This document shows positions 62,841-64,000 of a stretch of 64,000 bases of DNA, piece after piece. Under the pieces are notes generated by a model that ran no database searches, was not told the origin of the DNA, and was given only the letters and a program-made list of their open reading frames with translations. Location of the stretch: contig CM048552.1 of assembly GCA_026413225.1 (NCBI GenBank), forward strand, positions 81,941,001 through 82,005,000. The letters run 5' to 3'. The stretch's first letter is position 1. Each line of letters starts with the position of its first letter. This stretch comes from Otis tarda. Lineage: Eukaryota > Chordata > Aves > Otidiformes > Otididae. The position numbers and the translations under genes were made by a program.

Positions 62841-63121
62841 CCTAACCCTAAACCTATTCCTAATGACCACACACTGCTCTAACCCTAACCCTAAGCCTAT
62901 CCCTAACCCTGACCCTAACTGTAACCCTAATGTCCCTAACCCTAACATACACTGCTCTAACCCTAAACCTAAACATAACCCTAGCCCTAACCCTAAACCC
63001 TAACTTTAACCCTAAACCTAACCCTAAACCCTAACCATAACACCTAACCCTAACCCTAAACTTAATCCCTAATCCTAAACCCTAATCCGTAACCGAAATC
63101 TAAACCTAACCCTAAACGTAT

Positions 63122-63152
<31 letters not shown>

Positions 63153-63734
63153 ACCCTAACCTTAACACCTAACCCTAACCCTCACCCTAACGCTAAACCT
63201 AATCCCTAATCCGAACCCCTAATCCGTACCCTAAACCTAACCTTAACCCGAAACCTAACCCTAACAGTAATGGCCCAAACCCTAAACCCTAACCCAAACA
63301 GTAACCCTAAACATAATGACCCTAACCCTAAGCCCTAACCCCAAACCCTAGCCATAACACCTAACGCTAACCCTAAATCTAACACTAACCCTAAAGCTAA
63401 ACTTAAACCCTAATCCTAACTTTAACCCTAACAGTAATGGCCCTAACCCTAAAACCGAACGCTAATCCTAACCCCTAACCCAAACCCAAACCCTAACCCT
63501 ATCCCTAAACATAATGGCCTTAACCCTAAAGCCTAACACTAAAACTAAGCCTAACCCTATCCCTACCTCTAACCCTAACCCTAAAGCTAATGGCCCGAAC
63601 CCTAACCCTAACCATAAAGCCTAACCTTAACCCTAACACTAACCCAAATGGCCCTAAATCTAATCCTAATCCTAAACCTAACCCTAAAACTAAACATATT
63701 CCTAATGACCACAATCAGCTCAAACCCCAACCCC

Positions 63735-63794
63735 TAACCCCAACCCAAATGGCCCTAACCCCAACCCAAATGGCCCTAACCCCAACCCAAATGG
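63735..63794 (+). repeat. 21-bp tandem unit, three copies
   Basis: CCCTAACCCCAACCCAAATGG repeated at period 21, ending at 63,752, 63,773 and 63,794; the first copy is slightly incomplete at its left end. Nearly identical copies show recent expansion inside an otherwise diverged array. Confidence 0.85.
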
Positions 63795-64000
63795 CCCTAA
63801 CCCGAACGCCCCCTAACCCCAACCCCAACGCCCCCGACGCCAACGCCCCCAACGCCAACACCCCCGTCGCCCCTAGCCCCTAACCCCGACGCCCCTAACC
63901 CCAACGGCCCCGACTCCCCTAACCCCGACGACCCCGACGCCCCTAACCCCGACGCCCCTAACCCCGATGCCCCTAACCCCAACGCCCCTAACCCCAATGC
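63795..64000 (+). repeat. GC/CpG-rich telomere-derived repeat with 15-bp unit
   Basis: The array changes composition here to CGCCCCTAACCCC-type units. From 63,936 the 15-bp unit GACGCCCCTAACCCC (with GATGC, AACGC variants) recurs four times to 63,995 and continues past the window. CpG is common, unlike anywhere else nearby. Confidence 0.85.

Larger units (their letters stand above)
60929..64000 (-). repeat. Degenerate interstitial telomere-like (CCCTAA)n array
   Basis: At least 3,072 bp, open at the right edge, of imperfect CCCTAA hexamers on the + strand (TTAGGG on the minus strand). Pure runs rarely exceed four units. Variants include CCCTAAA, CCTAAC with substitutions (CCATAA, CACTAA, CCGTAA), and the 9-bp units CCCTAATGA and CCCTAATGG. 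Frequent TGA/TGG spacers make long but meaningless open frames on both strands, such as (TLTL...)n and (PNPN...)n. Vertebrate telomeres are TTAGGG repeats, and arrays of degenerate units away from chromosome ends are called heterogeneous interstitial telomeric sequences. The + orientation does not fit a right-hand chromosome end. Confidence 0.95.

Noticed and set aside
60899..63997. Many long open frames on both strands in the telomere-like array, such as Thr-Leu or Pro-Asn repeats and Gly-Leu-Gly-Ala repeats
   Set aside because: They are translations of CCCTAA-type repeats, whose hexamers give two-residue periodicity in every frame and have no stop codons in most. There is no start context, domain or splice evidence.
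60929..64000. CRISPR array
   Set aside because: Repeats are hexamer-derived and contiguous with no unique spacers of constant length, and the genome is vertebrate.
60929..64000. True chromosome-end telomere
   Set aside because: The repeat is degenerate, is CCCTAA on the + strand at the right-hand side, and changes into a different GC-rich unit rather than a pure terminal run.
53213..64000. Additional ANO2 exon after EEEE
   Set aside because: Searched by eye for the expected acidic or basic loop and the TM3 region before the array. None found up to 60,250, and the rest is CR1 and repeat.

Overview
The window is vertebrate nuclear DNA, most likely from a bird. It has AT-rich, intron-dominated sequence, canonical GT-AG splice sites, and almost no recognisable interspersed repeat other than CR1-type LINEs with the (ATTCTATG)n 3' end and a few retroviral LTR pieces. 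One LTR, at about 12.66-13.23 kb, resembles a family I remember from many neoavian genomes. Nothing prokaryotic is present.

The only host protein-coding gene I can support is an internal part of ANO2 (TMEM16B, a calcium-activated chloride channel) on the + strand. Ten consecutive exons lie between 17,491 and 59,485. They total 897 bp, or 299 codons; all junction phases agree and there are no stops. They encode the end of the cytosolic N-terminal domain, transmembrane segment 1, the cysteine-rich first extracellular loop, the start of transmembrane segment 2, and the acidic EEEE stretch of the following loop. Earlier N-terminal exons were not found in the first 17.5 kb. The rest of the pore domain must lie beyond 64,000.

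Layout: 1-17,490 is intronic or upstream sequence with an ancient CR1/L3-like fossil, an antisense solo LTR, an L2-like reverse-transcriptase fossil, a U2 snRNA-like pseudogene and a short CR1. 17,491-35,713 holds seven small exons, an old decayed CR1 (about 19.5-21.95 kb) and a young antisense CR1 (about 23.94-26.55 kb). That young CR1 keeps an almost open endonuclease-reverse transcriptase frame and ends about 16 bp from a splice donor. 35,714-53,077 is one 17.4 kb intron with two more CR1 remnants and an 85-bp tandem duplication. 53,078-59,485 carries the three exons for TM1, the loop and TM2. From 59,486 to the window end is an incomplete intron with a CR1 remnant running directly into more than 3 kb of degenerate telomere-like CCCTAA repeat.

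That repeat is the most unusual feature. It is a heterogeneous interstitial telomere-like array with 9-bp variant units, composite higher-order blocks and a GC- and CpG-rich 15-bp derivative at the window edge. Its strand is the reverse of what a right-hand chromosome end would show. Either a large telomeric satellite sits inside an ANO2 intron, or the assembly contains a misjoin here. I found no evidence for a novel multi-gene system.
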